The translations under genes and the position numbers were made by a program. A stretch of DNA of 64,000 nucleotides from positions 664,413 through 728,412 of the forward strand of contig OX438751.1 of NCBI GenBank assembly GCA_949316235.1, given 5' to 3'. Below are positions 20,497-31,347 of this stretch, in pieces. The number at the start of each line of letters is the position of its first letter. The stretch's first letter is position 1. The notes below the pieces were generated by a model that saw only the letters and a program-made list of their open reading frames with translations, searched no databases and had not been told where the DNA came from. The DNA is from Oegoconia quadripuncta (lineage: Eukaryota > Arthropoda > Insecta > Lepidoptera > Autostichidae).

Positions 20497-20639
20497 GATG
20501 TTGGAGCTGGCCGTCGGTTTTTCTTTATACTTTTTCATGTGTTATGTCAAATCACTTCTCACAATAAATGTCTGACACATTAGTCAATGTTTTCTACTAT
20601 TTTTCAATCTATTATAAAATTGGGACGGGTTTTAACATC
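20497..20639 (+). repeat. 3' LTR of the BEL/Pao element
   Basis: Identical to the 5' LTR over all 143 bp. Same GATGTT...AACATC ends. Confidence 0.85.
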
Positions 20640-20722
20640 GCCAAAGGATCGGACATACTTACATACATACTCTCGAAAAACATTACCAAAACAAGTCGAG
20701 TAAAAACTAAAATACCTCGGAA
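20640..20722 (-). repeat. Repeat X, part right of the BEL insertion
   Basis: Continues the reverse-orientation repeat X copy ('ctctcgaaaaacattacc') from 17958-18084. Confidence 0.65.
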
Positions 20723-20732
20723 ACGGTTGAAT

Positions 20733-20880
20733 CGATTTGTTTTATGCACAACGAGTTAGCTCTTGACCTCGATCACACCTGATGTTAAATGAAGATGAGG
20801 CCGAAGGTGGAAGCGTAGGAAACCCAAATGTCTGGGGAACTGGCTATCTTATCTCTGACAACCGGAACACAACAATTTTT
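20733..20880 (-). repeat. SINE-B fragment (tail half)
   Basis: Starts 'ttttatgcacaacgagttag' and stops after 'ccggaacacaacaat'. The head and box B are missing. Confidence 0.7.
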
Positions 20881-21606
20881 AATTGCAAATTTTGAACGGA
20901 CATAGTAAGTTAAATATAGCTAAGTTATACATTACAGATACTTTTCGAAACAAGAATTTGTCGCGGTACTGCGAGCGCTCAGCTGCTGTAGGAAGATGTA
21001 GGTATTGGGCGCCGTAGAGAGGATGAGGTTTAGGGTCGTAGGTTTCAGGCCCCTACCAGGACTGCAGCCACTGATGAACGGTGAAGAAGAAGGTGAAGGA
21101 CAGGAAGAAGGTATAGGCACTTGTAAAACTTAATCCCATCAAAAACAATACTTGTCAAAAAAACCAAGTCTCGCAACTCAGTTGTTCTGCGGTAAAAAGT
21201 TGTGAGATCCATGTAATACCAAGTCGGTTGTTAATTTATTCAGTCTCTACTTAAGCGACTTTCTGTCTTAATACGTCCAGTCTCTAAGACCACGATCGTG
21301 GTCCATAACAATTGAAAATCAATTGTGTCTGGAATCTCCGTACTCGAAGCATTAAGTTGTTACGTAATAATTAACAGCATCTTATAGTGACGCATATCAA
21401 TATTAAAATTCTTTAATGTTTTATATAAATATATTGAGACTTGGCCATCGCACTAAATAATTGAATTTACATGTGTTTTCAGGCGATTGAATTTACACGT
21501 CTTTTCAGACAGAATTTAGAAGAAGTTGTACACCTCGTTACAAATTTAATGCTCCTTCATGATTATCACAAATTATTCTAGTACAAAGACGAGTAACTTT
21601 AAGTCC
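20881..21606. other. Unassigned sequence
   Basis: No supported gene. A short tandem echo ('gaatttacatgtgttttcag' and 'gaatttacacgtcttttcag') lies at about 21465-21510. At 21310-21330 the palindromic 'caattgaaaatcaattgt' occurs; it is repeated at about 34490-34507. Confidence 0.35.
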
Positions 21607-21749
21607 ATGAAAGAGTAGAGTCTAGAGTGAATAGACATTTACTGGGTGCGCGTGATACATCTTCGGCTACATCGTCACTTTCCATCAGGTGAGATTGTGG
21701 CCAAACGCGAATCCAGTTTTTAATAAAAAAAAAAAAAAAAAAAAAAAAA
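21607..21749 (+). mobile_element. LINE-1 family 3' tail
   Basis: 'agagtgaatagacatttact', then 'catcgtcactttccatcagg', ending in an A run. It is the same 3' end as that following the coding fragment at 32583-33014 (opposite strand). Confidence 0.7.
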
Positions 21750-21941
21750 GAGTCCCAATCGCAATCTTATGGCTCCATCTTCAGACACTCATCATCAAGT
21801 GTTATAATACTGCTCAATTAGTGCTCATCATACAAGCCAAACTAGCACAAATTCTTGCCATTTGCCATCAAGGGAGTTCCAATCCCTCCCGACTAAATTA
21901 TCAGATCAGTTAGATGGTACCATAACATTGCATGGTCACCT

Positions 21942-22277
21942 TTTTTTTTTTATGCACGACGGGTTTGTACTTCACCTCAATCACACCTGATGTTAAGTGA
22001 AGATGAGGTCGAAGGTGGAAGCGTACTGACCCGGAAACACCGACACATTTGGGGGGCTGGCTATCTTATCTCTGACAACCGGAACACAACAATGCTATTA
22101 ACATTGCTGCTTGGCGGCAGATTTAGATAAGATGGTGGTAGCTAGCTAGGCGGGCATCTAAAATGCCCTACCACCAACCAAACCGAGTACTTAAAACATG
22201 TACCCCGCTGGGGATCGAACCCGCGACCTCCGAATCGTAAATCCAACGTTGTTTACATTGAGCCACGGAGGCGGTTG
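21942..22277 (-). repeat. SINE-B copy, full length
   Basis: T run and 'tatgcacgacgggtttgtac' at the tail end, box B (GGTTCGATCCC) near 22211-22221, head to 22277. Well conserved. Confidence 0.85.
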
Positions 22278-22330
22278 AAAAAAGACCTAACTTACATAAA
22301 TATTAGGTAGGTACAAATAATAACTTATAT

Positions 22331-22566
22331 AAATGGTAGGTCATTTTAAATGTCCATATGGCTGAGCTACCACCATCTTCTAAATCTGCCGCCAAACAGC
22401 AATGTTAATGGCATTGTTGTGTTCCCGTTGTCAGACATTAAATAGCCAGTCCCCCAAATGTGTTGGGGTTACCGAGTCAGTACGCTTTCACCTTCGACCT
22501 CATCTTCACTTAACATGAGGTGTGATTGAGGTCAAGTACCAACCCGTTGTGCATAAAAAAAAAATA
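22331..22566 (+). repeat. SINE-B copy, 5' truncated
   Basis: Begins in the body at 'ggtaggtcattttaaatgtc' and runs to an A-rich tail that joins the next LINE fragment directly. Confidence 0.75.
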
Positions 22567-23345
22567 CAAGTTGGGTGCATTGGGTGTAATGGGACGAGCA
22601 GCTGACATAGAACATATTTTTATTTTGCAAAAGAGAGCAATACGAGCAATTTATAATCTGCGTCGACATGACTCTCTCCGGGACAGGTTTAAAGAAATTA
22701 ATATTGTAACTGTTCCTTCACTGTTTATCTACGAAAATATTATGTACGTTCGAAAAAATATTTCTGGGTTCCCGAAAAATAGTGACAAGCATAATTTAAA
22801 TTTGAGATATAAGAACAAATTGGCTACCCCTATGTTCAGACTAAGCAAAGTTAATACATCATTTGTGGGACACTGTATCCGCTTTTATAACCTTATACCT
22901 GAGAATATCATTAATCTAACTGAGAAAAAATTTAAAGATCATACATACATACATACATAATGTCACGCCTGTTTCCCATTGGGGTAGGCAGAGACCACAG
23001 ACTTCCACTTGCTACGATCCTGACACACCTTTAAAGATCATGTTAAAATAATATTAGCAAAAAAAGGTTATTCTAAAATTAGTGACCGGCTCCCCAAAAT
23101 TATAAAATGGTATTAGTTATATACTTTATTTAAAAAGAAAGGACAACAATGATCCTGTGGGTTTCTTACGCCGCTTCTTTTCCCACAGATGATTTCCCTT
23201 TCCGAAGCGGTATAGTAGCTTGGACATACCGATTGACAGATAAATGCAATAAACCTTTTTTATTTCCAGTAGATTTAAATTGACATTCAACAAATGATAT
23301 CGTGTATATTACGTTGAAATAAATGCTTGAAGTTTGAAGTTTGAA
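22567..23345 (+). pseudogene. LINE-2 C-terminal coding piece and 3' UTR
   Basis: The frame to about 22942 gives 'GRAADIEHIFILQKRAIRAI', 'NLRRHDSLRDRFKEINIVTV', 'YENIMYVRKNI' and 'FVGHCIRFYNLIPENIINLT', the region after the RT domain in CR1/Jockey-like LINEs. It lacks the endonuclease and catalytic RT. An RTE-like fragment interrupts the end at 22943-23029. The 3' UTR then runs to a (TTGAAGT)n tail at about 23325-23345. The same protein piece is coded on the other strand at 38487-39201. Confidence 0.8.
22943..23029 (-). mobile_element. RTE-type LINE 3' end with 12-bp target duplication
   Basis: The insert sits between direct copies of TTTAAAGATCAT (22931-22942 and 23030-23041). On the minus strand it codes the final 'CQDRSKWKSVVSAYPNGKQ' and a stop, followed by a (TGTA)n tail. 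Ending in a tandem repeat with a target duplication fits target-primed reverse transcription. Confidence 0.8.
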
Positions 23346-23460
23346 GTATGCCAAATTTCACCTCAATCAGATACCAGCAAATGTTTGGAAAATGATTTGC
23401 AAATGAAACATACGAACATTGCAAACTAAATAAAATCTTGTACAAAGCTTGTAAATTTAT
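23346..23460 (+). repeat. Repeat Y fragment ('aatcagataccagcaa' ... 'gcaaactaaataaa')
   Basis: Same family as 43466-43515 plus 44028-44060, 51840-51895 plus 52966-53000, and 25580-25655. Here it is continuous: 'ccaaatttcacctcaatcag' then 'cgaacattgcaaactaaata'. Confidence 0.6.
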
Positions 23461-24829
23461 TATAACACATATATGTCATAGTTAGTTCGATTTTCAAAAA
23501 ATATTATCCAGATCTCTAACTCAATAGAACCCATACAGAAATTTAAAAATAAAAGCGTCAACGTCTCAGCCAGTGACTATCGCAGTATAACTATATGATA
23601 CAGTAACGTCACTGCAGGCGGAGTTGGCGCGAGCATTCAATTTTTCAATTATATTGCACCCGGGGCGGAGCGTGCGGGGCGTACGGGGGGGGCTCGGATT
23701 GAAAAATGTAGCAGCAGAAAGCCGGGTCTTAGAGAACTTTTAAATATAAATGTTGCAAAGAAAAGGTAGCCGTTTAAATGTTGGATATCGTTTTAAACGA
23801 CTCGTCACTTATGTGGTGTTCGGTATTTCAAATCTCAATTTTCAGTTTCTTTTTCTGAATGTAGTATAATTTTTAAGCGATTTTATTATCTGCACTGAAA
23901 TGTTTCTTTAATCAGTCTATCTTGTCCCAATGCTGTGCAAAGTCTCCTCTAAACCCTTTAACGCATTTCTGTCCTTAGCGGGTTTCCATCATCCCTCGTG
24001 AAACGCAATGACATCGTCACGTCACGACCTTTATCCCAAATGGGGTGGTCAAAGATATCCCAAACAATAGTGTTTGGGTGTACCAAACATTAACAGTTTA
24101 ATAATTGACACAACATCCACGATTCACCTTATGAAATATACAGAAAGGCACACGTGACAGGGCTGAGCCTGAAACTGCAAATCTATAGATGTTTTTTGGT
24201 GGTAAGTCCCTTAGTCGACTTTTACGACACTCACGGCATGATACAGTTTGGCTTTGTTCTATTTGAGTGCCGAAACCACACAGCACTCCAGTTCTAGATA
24301 CAAGACGTTAAAAATAAAAAACAAAATAAAAAAATTTCACCAACAATTGCAAATAAATAAATGAATTCTATATTAAAAATACTTTTAAAAACAACCTTTT
24401 AATAATTCACCATTGGTATCGTGCCTTTTCGCCGAAAATTGTTTGGCAGATTATCACTTGCCAACCAACGTTTCGCCGATGTTTCACTTTGACAGCTCGT
24501 TCCATCGTAGACCTTATCTCGACATTAGTCCAGATTAAGGTCAAGAGCGATCCCATTCTAATTAAAATAAAAATAATAATATAAATACAACTAACGATTA
24601 GCAAATATGACAACGTCTCATTTGGTAGAATTATTGTTAAGCTGATTGTTATAATGACACAAAACGTTTGGGACATTTATCATTTGTCAAACATTTCACT
24701 AGGCCGCACAAGACGAATGACGTTTTGTCAGTGTAACAGTTCCCTTTCATACTGAATGATCTAAACTGTCTCCTAAAAAGGAATAACAATAATTTAGATG
24801 AATGTAGATAAGTACCATACAAAATGTTT
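23461..24829. other. Unassigned, with a CpG-rich stretch
   Basis: A CpG- and G-rich stretch at about 23605-23700 ('cccggggcggagcgtgcggg') interrupts AT-rich DNA. The segment 24010-24065 ('tatcccaaatggggtggtca') resembles the RTE-type 3' end at 22943-23029 and the pieces at 27490-27525 and 57272-57300. No exon is recognised. Confidence 0.35.
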
Positions 24830-24913
24830 ATAGGGCGGGTGCGAACGTAGCGAGCACGGGAGTTCGGGGCACCCCGACATCTGTTGCTTAGATTGGAAGC
24901 CTCGCCCGCCATG
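24830..24913 (-). repeat. CpG-rich repeat fragment
   Basis: On the minus strand it reads 'atggcgggcgaggc', then 'ggggtgccccgaactcccgt' and 'gctcgctacgttcgcac'. The same words are in 13201-13315, inside the foldback element. Confidence 0.55.
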
Positions 24914-25162
24914 TCCTTCTGTTTTAAATTCAACATTTCGCGCTAATATTTGAACGGAAATTAACCTAGTTTTTTTTAAATACTCGTGGTTAGCTCTACA
25001 CATTTTGGGTTTGGTTTTACTTTGGTAGGGTCACCGATATACCCATTCACAAAAAACAGCGCGATACCTTTTTTATTTCAGCTGAACTAAAGCTAAACCA
25101 AATCCAAAAACGTTCCGTTCGAATGTAAAATAGCGCGATTGGTGCCCTGGCTACTCGTACAT

Positions 25163-25315
25163 CATCTGTTCAAAAAAAAATCAAAAATATTTTATTGAAT
25201 GTAGGATACAAAAATATCACTTACTGAAAGTCAACATGTTATTATTTTTTTTTAAACTACATCGCTTCACAAGGGGTTATGGTTAGGGAGAAGAAGCGAC
25301 AAGAAACTCCACTAC
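25163..25315 (-). mobile_element. LINE 3' UTR fragment
   Basis: Starts with 'tcaaaaatattttattgaat' and contains 'gagaagaagcgacaagaaac', which look like a minus-strand LINE 3' UTR. There is no coding left. Confidence 0.45.
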
Positions 25316-25350
25316 GTTCATGACTACGTATCGTGTATTGTCATCAGAGG

Positions 25351-25535
25351 GCGGAGTGTAAGTTTTGTTTCGTCTTAACTTTACTACCGCGTTCACGTTT
25401 ACGTGAAGATTTGTATGGAAAAATGTGCAGCGCCTCTAACGGATAGTTTGCAAAACGATTTTTTTCATAGGGACTTTTTTCGTAAACGCGAACGCGATGG
25501 TAAAGTTAAAAACGAGACAAAACTTACACTTCGCA
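25351..25535. mobile_element. Foldback/MITE-like element, ~50-bp arms
   Basis: Bases 25351-25402 and 25481-25535 are inverted copies ('agtgtaagttttgtttcgtc' and its complement) with a few changes. About 78 bp of loop lies between. No coding. Confidence 0.75.
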
Positions 25536-25579
25536 CACAGAACTGAACGAGTCTGCAAACTTTCATCTTCTTAGGTAAA

Positions 25580-25655
25580 CAGCAAATGGTTCTAATGACT
25601 TGCAAATTTTGAACGGACGTATAGGTACATACGAAATATATTAAATAAAAGCTTG
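25580..25655 (+). repeat. Repeat Y fragment
   Basis: 'gacttgcaaattttgaacgg' to 'taaataaaagcttgtaaa', the right half of repeat Y. Confidence 0.5.
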
Positions 25656-25977
25656 TAAAAAACATGTCTAAAATAACAATCTTGTCAAACTATGTAACAG
25701 ATAAGTAACCGGCCCGCCGAGGGCGCCTTGCCGCGACATTTCACTGTGCGACATTACAGCTGCGCGACAATAACGCGAAATTGCAGCGCAACTGGGCCGC
25801 GGTAGACAAAACCGCGCGACTATTGTGCTGTCATCAACAACAATTTGCGAGAATCCTCCGCTGTAGGGTTGCGACGTCGAAATTGCCGAGTCTAAATTAA
25901 AATCCTTCATAATTTCTGTGGAGAAACTTTAGGCAACCTGAGGGAAAAGTGTGCACTTATTCACTTTTCATTAGCGA

Positions 25978-26115
25978 AATGTCTGGTGCGGTAGCTCCAT
26001 GGATAGGTGACCACTAATACCATTTAATTACAGGTGTTTCTGTACTTCGGAGAACACGTTAAGTAGATGGTCCCGCGGATGTTTTCGATTGAGGGCAGGC
26101 GTTAGCAGCTGCAGG
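25978..26115 (+). repeat. 5S-headed SINE fragment
   Basis: 'aaatgtctggtgcggtagct' and 'ccatggataggtgacc' correspond to the 3' half of 5S rRNA. The SINE body follows ('acttcggagaacacg', 'ttgagggcaggcgttagc'). Confidence 0.55.
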
Positions 26116-26392
26116 AATAAATGTACAAAGTTGAATAATGGATGCCATGATGCGACGTTCTCAGCAGTAACGCCGGCGAAATATAAATTGAACCAAAAAA
26201 AAACAAACGATTCAATGGGGTCTGTTCTGTATCGCCGACTTCATAGACAACATAAGGTTTACACAAAGGGCCCGACCTCACCCAGGCGTCAATGCAGCTG
26301 GCTACACCGAGGCCAGTCTTCGAGGCGTCTCCTCGGCGTGGCTACGCTCGACGACGGCAGCTCGTTGAAAACGTACAACAGGGATGCGATTT
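26116..26392. other. Unassigned
   Basis: The open frame through 26397 joins SINE and SINE-B sequence and is not a gene. Confidence 0.35.
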
Positions 26393-26692
26393 CTTGACCT
26401 CAATCACACCTGATGTTAAGTGAAGATGTGGCCGAAGTGGAAGCGTACTGACCCGGAAACCGCATCTTATTTAGGGGACTGGCTATCTCATTTCTGACAA
26501 CTGGAACACCACAAAGTTATTAACATTGCTGTTTTGGCCGCAGACTTAGATAAGATCGTGGTAGCTAGCTAGGCGGACATTTGAAATGCCCGTAAACCAA
26601 ACCGAGTACAAAACATGTACCCCGCTGGGGATCGAACCCGCGACCTTCGATTCGTAAATCCAATGTTGTTTACATTGAGCACAGGAGGCGGT
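26393..26692 (-). repeat. SINE-B copy
   Basis: Lacks the poly(A) end; body and head are present, with box B GGTTCGATCCC near 26630-26640. Confidence 0.8.
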
Positions 26693-26699
26693 AACAATA

Positions 26700-26780
26700 T
26701 CTATACAAATATGCCCCTAGCGGGATTCGTACCCCCGACCTTTTAGTGTAGCAGTCGAGATACACCACACAGTTCGTTAT
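26700..26780 (-). repeat. SINE-A head fragment
   Basis: 'gcccctagcgggattcgtac' is a SINE-A head on the minus strand with a mutated box B (GGTACGAATCC). Only the head remains. Confidence 0.55.
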
Positions 26781-28049
26781 TAGGACTATCCCAGACTTAA
26801 CACCTTTGCGAGGTACGTTCGCTTGGTGACAGCCCTAATGCTCTGAGACTGCAATCAACATTGTGTTTCTAATAAAAGTCATCTGTGACTTGATTTTATT
26901 TTTGAACTAGCTCTCCGCCCGCGGCTTTGCAAAATGAAATCCTTATTTTGTCATATCTTTGTTAACAAAGTTATTGTATGAACACTGTAAATTGCTCACT
27001 GTCAGACAATTATTCGTGTATAATTTGATTATTAAACGACATGTTCACACTCACTATGACTCCAAGCTTTGCCATAATAAACGTAAAATACCAATCGTAC
27101 TCGTTCACGTTCCGGTTCGTACTGCTTTTGCAAGACGTCAGCGAGCTTATCTTTCGGTTTTCCTTTATAACAAAAGCAACAAAATTTTAAATTTTTACCC
27201 ACTTTTGATTGTAAATCAAAAGTAAGATATTGGCTTGTATCATTAACCTATCAATGAACAGAGAATCTGTTTAGTTAACGGGTTGTAAGTAAACTAAATT
27301 AAGTAATGTGTATTATTAAATTTATCATTAAATAAATATATATTTATTGTAACAAAATATTTATTTAATTTTAATTATATATTATTCTTGGCATCTTTGT
27401 TTTAAGTTTAAATTGGGAGAAGCCACTGATGTTGTGCGACACATAATGACACTTAATGTTTGGATCACCCGAATGCTTATATTTGGGATGTCTCTGACCA
27501 CCCCATTTGGGATAAAGTCGTGACTTTATGTAGGTATATAATATTATAAATGCGAAAGTTTGGATGTTTGTTTTTCTATGACGCTATAAGGTCAAAACGA
27601 ATTTGGACGGAATTTGGTACAATGATGGACTATGTACAGGATTAACATACCCCGAAAATTCAAAATATATTGATTCCATGCAGGCGCAGCCACGGGCGAA
27701 AGGCTGGTTTAAAATAAAATCACAAATTGAACCGTTACAGAAACGACTCAAAAGTGTTGACAGAAATGACAATGCATTGCATATTCATGTCAGAAATGCG
27801 ACAAATTGGACAAGAGCGGTAGGACGATGACAAATCGGATATTAGCATAAATAATGCGGTTCACAATAAAGCCATTAAAATGATGGGGTCTGATTACTTT
27901 TTAAGTATGAGTTATACAGTTTTTGCTCACAGCATTAAGTGATGTGAGTGTGCAATAAATGAGTAATTATTCATTTCTCCTTTGATTTAAGAGTTATGAT
28001 CTTGTCGGTGGAGTAATGACGTCGTCTCTCTACTTTCCGCCCTCGATTT
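26781..28049. other. Mostly unassigned, contains an old repeat
   Basis: At 27536-27720 the text 'tataaatgcgaaagtttgga', 'gaatttggtacaatgatgga' and 'gcgcagccacgggcgaaagg' matches a common insect interspersed repeat, also at 45890-46125. 'ctctccgcccgcggctttgc' at 26910-26930 resembles an end of the same or a related family. The 75-residue and 88-residue frames are not supported as genes. Confidence 0.4.
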
Positions 28050-28375
28050 AAACTCTTGGTACGACACGACAATCACCTTTTCTTTCACTTGGTCAAAGTA
28101 ATTACGCCTAGGTCTTCCCCTTCCTCCCTTGTCTTCAATCTTACCCTCAATTATGTTCTTCAAAAACTGTCCTGTTGTATCAAGTGTCTTTGTCTTCTCA
28201 TTTACTATTATCTAATACCTCTTCATTTGTTCTCTTCTCTGTCCAGCTTATTCCCTCCATTCATCTCCAGCGCCACATCTCGAATGCCCCTAACCTTTTC
28301 CTATCACTTTGTGTTAATGTCCATGTCCCACAGTCGTATAAAGCTATAGTCCATACATAGCATTTTATGAGCCCC
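28050..28375 (-). pseudogene. RTE-type LINE C-terminal remnant
   Basis: On the minus strand, with stops and frame changes, one reads 'KGLIKCYVWTIALYDCGTWT', 'DRKRLGAFEMWRWR', 'WTEKRTNEEVL', then 'FLKNIIEGKIEDKGGRGRPR' and 'NYFDQVKEKVIVVSYQEFK'. This is the well-known C-terminal region of RTE/craniofacial-development-protein-like endonuclease-RTs. It is decayed. Confidence 0.7.
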
Positions 28376-29774
28376 TTTCTACGTTTACTGACTTTTTAAA
28401 TTTAATTTAATTACTTATGTGCATTTACCAGACTGCTCTTAAACGGTGAAGGAAAACATCGCGATGAAGCCTACATGCCTGAGAAATTATAAAAATTCGA
28501 AGGTATGTGAAGTCCCCAACCCGCACTAGGCCTGCGTGGCGGACTATGACCCATACTCCTTCAATATGAGAAAAGGTCTACGGACTGATGACGTACTGAA
28601 CTTTTACAGTCTATTTATAAATAAACTCTTGCTTGTAAACTCTGTCAGAGTCAGAAGCGCCGCATTTTCACAAAGGCACGTAGGTATAAACCATAAACAC
28701 GCTTCATTCAGCGGTTTCGTTTCGTAGTCGTAATTGCTTTAGTGAGTCCACGTCTCTGTGCTTTAAGCTGAAAGGGTGCTCAAATAAAGCTGCCGAAAAA
28801 ATACTTTCTATGAAAGAAAACGTCCCTAGAGGCATTGCGTGTTTTGGAGACCATCTAGACATACTATATTAAGCATTATAATAACAAAGATGACTAAACC
28901 AAATAACTTGAACATTTAGAAAGCATATGATTAGGTATATAGATAGATAGATAAGCATTTATTTTTATCTATATATGAAAAATACAACTAAAACGATAAA
29001 ACACAAATAGAGATACATTAAATATTATGTGTGTGCCGCAGTATATAATAAGGCTACAGCTCAGTGTGTGGATTTGCCCAACGCGGGTAAAGCACTGGTA
29101 ATCTGCAGTGACCTGAGGGTTGGTCGTGGGACAAATGGAATTTTAAATGTGTTTGGTTTTATTAAATTATTATAATCTAGGTAGACCTAACCAACTATGT
29201 TTAAAATTAAATATTTTCAAAACGGCTTAACTGATGCCCATCAAATATGGCTGATAACCTATCCCCGACTATGTTAATTAAAAAGAATTGCAAATTTAAA
29301 AAATCCCCGAAAGACTATAAATAAAATAAATAAAAAATAAAACTTCTTTAATTCAGACTTTGGGTCCATATTTTGTTAGTAACAATTTACCCTTAACCCA
29401 TGTTAGTTTTTATTTTTCATTTTACAAAAATGCGCAAATTTCGATGCCGTGACATCCAGTGCTTTGTGTAGCGACTGTCCAGCCTATCAGCAATGACTGT
29501 CAGGAGGCTGTTGGTGCTGCCGCGCAGCCTTGGCAGCGCCGCGGCAGCACGTGCATATGACATCGTCCAAGTACACCAAAAGACTGTGTCAAAGTCTTCG
29601 AAACATATTCCTAGATATCCAAATCAACTACAACTTATTCTTGTTTTCCCTGTTAAAGATTTCTTTATGAGCAATATATTATTCACTTGAGTGGCAACAC
29701 CGTCGATTGTCACTTCACAGGGTACCTCCTGAAGGTCTAATTCATCTAAATAATTAAAAGATCCATCTTTAAAT
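28376..29774. other. Mostly unassigned; scraps of LINE and SINE
   Basis: 28432-28560 carries the 'gtgaaggaaaacatcgcgat' body seen inverted at 10390-10450. A GATA run and 'aagcatttatttttatctat' at 28935-28975 look like a LINE tail. 29335-29405 ('ttgggtccatattttgttag') matches 39385-39420, a LINE-3 UTR piece. No gene is supported. Confidence 0.4.
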
Positions 29775-29900
29775 GTGCGACCTCAATCACGTCTGATGTT
29801 AAGTAACGATGAACCCGGAGATGTAAACGAACTCTCGCAGAACCCTCAAACAGCTGGCACGCAACAATTCTATCAACAATACTCCTTGGCTTCAGCATGA
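29775..29900 (-). repeat. Degenerate SINE-B fragment
   Basis: 'gacctcaatcacgtctgatg' is recognisable; the rest is heavily changed. Confidence 0.45.
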
Positions 29901-29988
29901 AAAGGTCATAGCTCAGTGTATTGGATTGCTGAAAAAGCAAAACACTGATATTCAGTTATACCCATGGACAAATATGAGGGAATATGTT

Positions 29989-30248
29989 AACGTCTCCATG
30001 GCTCAATTTAATCAACATATGGCTTTCGAATAGGAAGTCGCGGTTTCGGTTTAGTACTCGGTTGATGCACTTCCAGCAGCAGCCAAATAGCAATGTTAAT
30101 AACATTGTTGTGTTCCGGTTATTATAGATAAGATAGCCAGTGCCCCAAAATAAGATTGAGGTTCCGGGTGAGCACATTTCCACTTTCGGTCTCATCTTCA
30201 CTTAACAGGTGCGATTGAGGTTAAGTGCAAACTCGTTGTACATAAAAG
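29989..30248 (+). repeat. Diverged SINE-B copy
   Basis: Head 'cgtctccatggctcaattta' with box B altered to GGTTTCGGTTT, then the usual body with deletions. Clearly older than the other copies. Confidence 0.65.
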
Positions 30249-31007
30249 GAACTTGCAAAAACAAGTGAATCATCACCCTAATTGTTTATGCGTGTTGATA
30301 ATCAAAAGCCAAAGTAAGTTACACGAATTCTAGTCAATCCCATAGTTTGTAAACTGACACGTTATCCTACCTAACATATCGTGACGTCATAGCACCAAGA
30401 CAGCGAGCCAACGCACAACTTCGTCAATCAAACACCAAAACACAACACAAGTTCGTCTTCCGCAAAGTATTTAAAACTTTAACCAATAAATCCGTCGTGG
30501 GTGGACCGCCACAGTGGGGCACACATAACGTGGCCATTAGAGGCGAATGGGGGCTGAATAAAGGCGGGAAATCACTATTACTCCCGTCTGCGGCTGAACG
30601 CTAACAATAAACGTTTATAGACCAACCGGTCTCATTCACAATCCGCGACAAATCGTGTCGTGGTCGTCCTACCTTCGCGGCTTCGGCACGGCTTCGTCAC
30701 TATGGGACAGCGATGCGCATTGTGCCGAGCGCTCAGTGTATGTTAAAATCGCTCGTCGCGCAATCGTGACCATTTTTTTTATGCTTTATGAACTACGCAT
30801 AACGCTCGCCTGGGCGACGGCGATAGGGTTATGTGGGGCTACCTCCCTTTCGGGAGGTATACCCACTAAATCCCCACGGCGACCTTCCTCGACAGTAGGG
30901 AGGACTTGAATATACATAAGCGGCTTCCAAGTCCCCCCTCGTAAGGGGAGACCCGTACCCGTAAGGCAACTAGAGTACCCTCCTCGGCGGGAAATCAGCT
31001 AGCGGTA
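30249..31007. other. Unassigned, CpG-rich in the second half
   Basis: 30500-31005 is richer in G+C than its surroundings. It contains small perfect hairpins ('acctccctttcgggaggt', 'cccctcgtaagggg') and the words 'tatacccactaaatccccac' and 'ggcgaccttcctcgac'. It may be the 5' part of an unrecognised retroelement. The 84-residue frame at 30655-30909 has no recognised domain. Confidence 0.35.
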
Positions 31008-31347
31008 TTTTTTTATTTTTTTTAATGCACGACGGGTTCGCACTTGACCTCAATTACACCTGATGTTAAGTGAAGATGAGGTCGAAGGTGGAAGCGTACT
31101 GACCCGGAAACCCCAACACTTTTGGGGGACTGGCTATCTTATCTCTGACAACCGGAACACAACAATGCTATTAACATTGATGCTTCGCGGCAGATTTAGA
31201 TAAGATGGTGGTAGCTAGCCAGGCGGACATTTGAGATGCCCTACCACCAACCAAACCGAATACTTAAACATGTACCCCGCTGGGGATCGAACCCGCGACC
31301 TCCGAATCATAAACTCAATGTTGTTTACATTGAGCCACGGAGGCGGT
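31008..31347 (-). repeat. SINE-B copy, full length
   Basis: Tail T-rich run at 31008, box B (GGTTCGATCCC) near 31283-31293, head to 31347. Very similar to 8119-8456. Confidence 0.85.

Larger units (their letters stand above)
18085..20639 (+). mobile_element. Internally deleted BEL/Pao LTR retrotransposon
   Basis: Two identical 143-bp LTRs flank 2.27 kb containing the primer binding site, one frame and a purine-rich tract ('gctgcggccgagg') just before the 3' LTR. A full BEL element is several kb longer. Identical LTRs imply recent insertion. The surrounding repeat X copy shows the empty-site order and at most one duplicated base. Confidence 0.88.

Noticed and set aside
26089..26397. 102-residue frame
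   Set aside because: It spans 5S-headed SINE sequence and runs into SINE-B.
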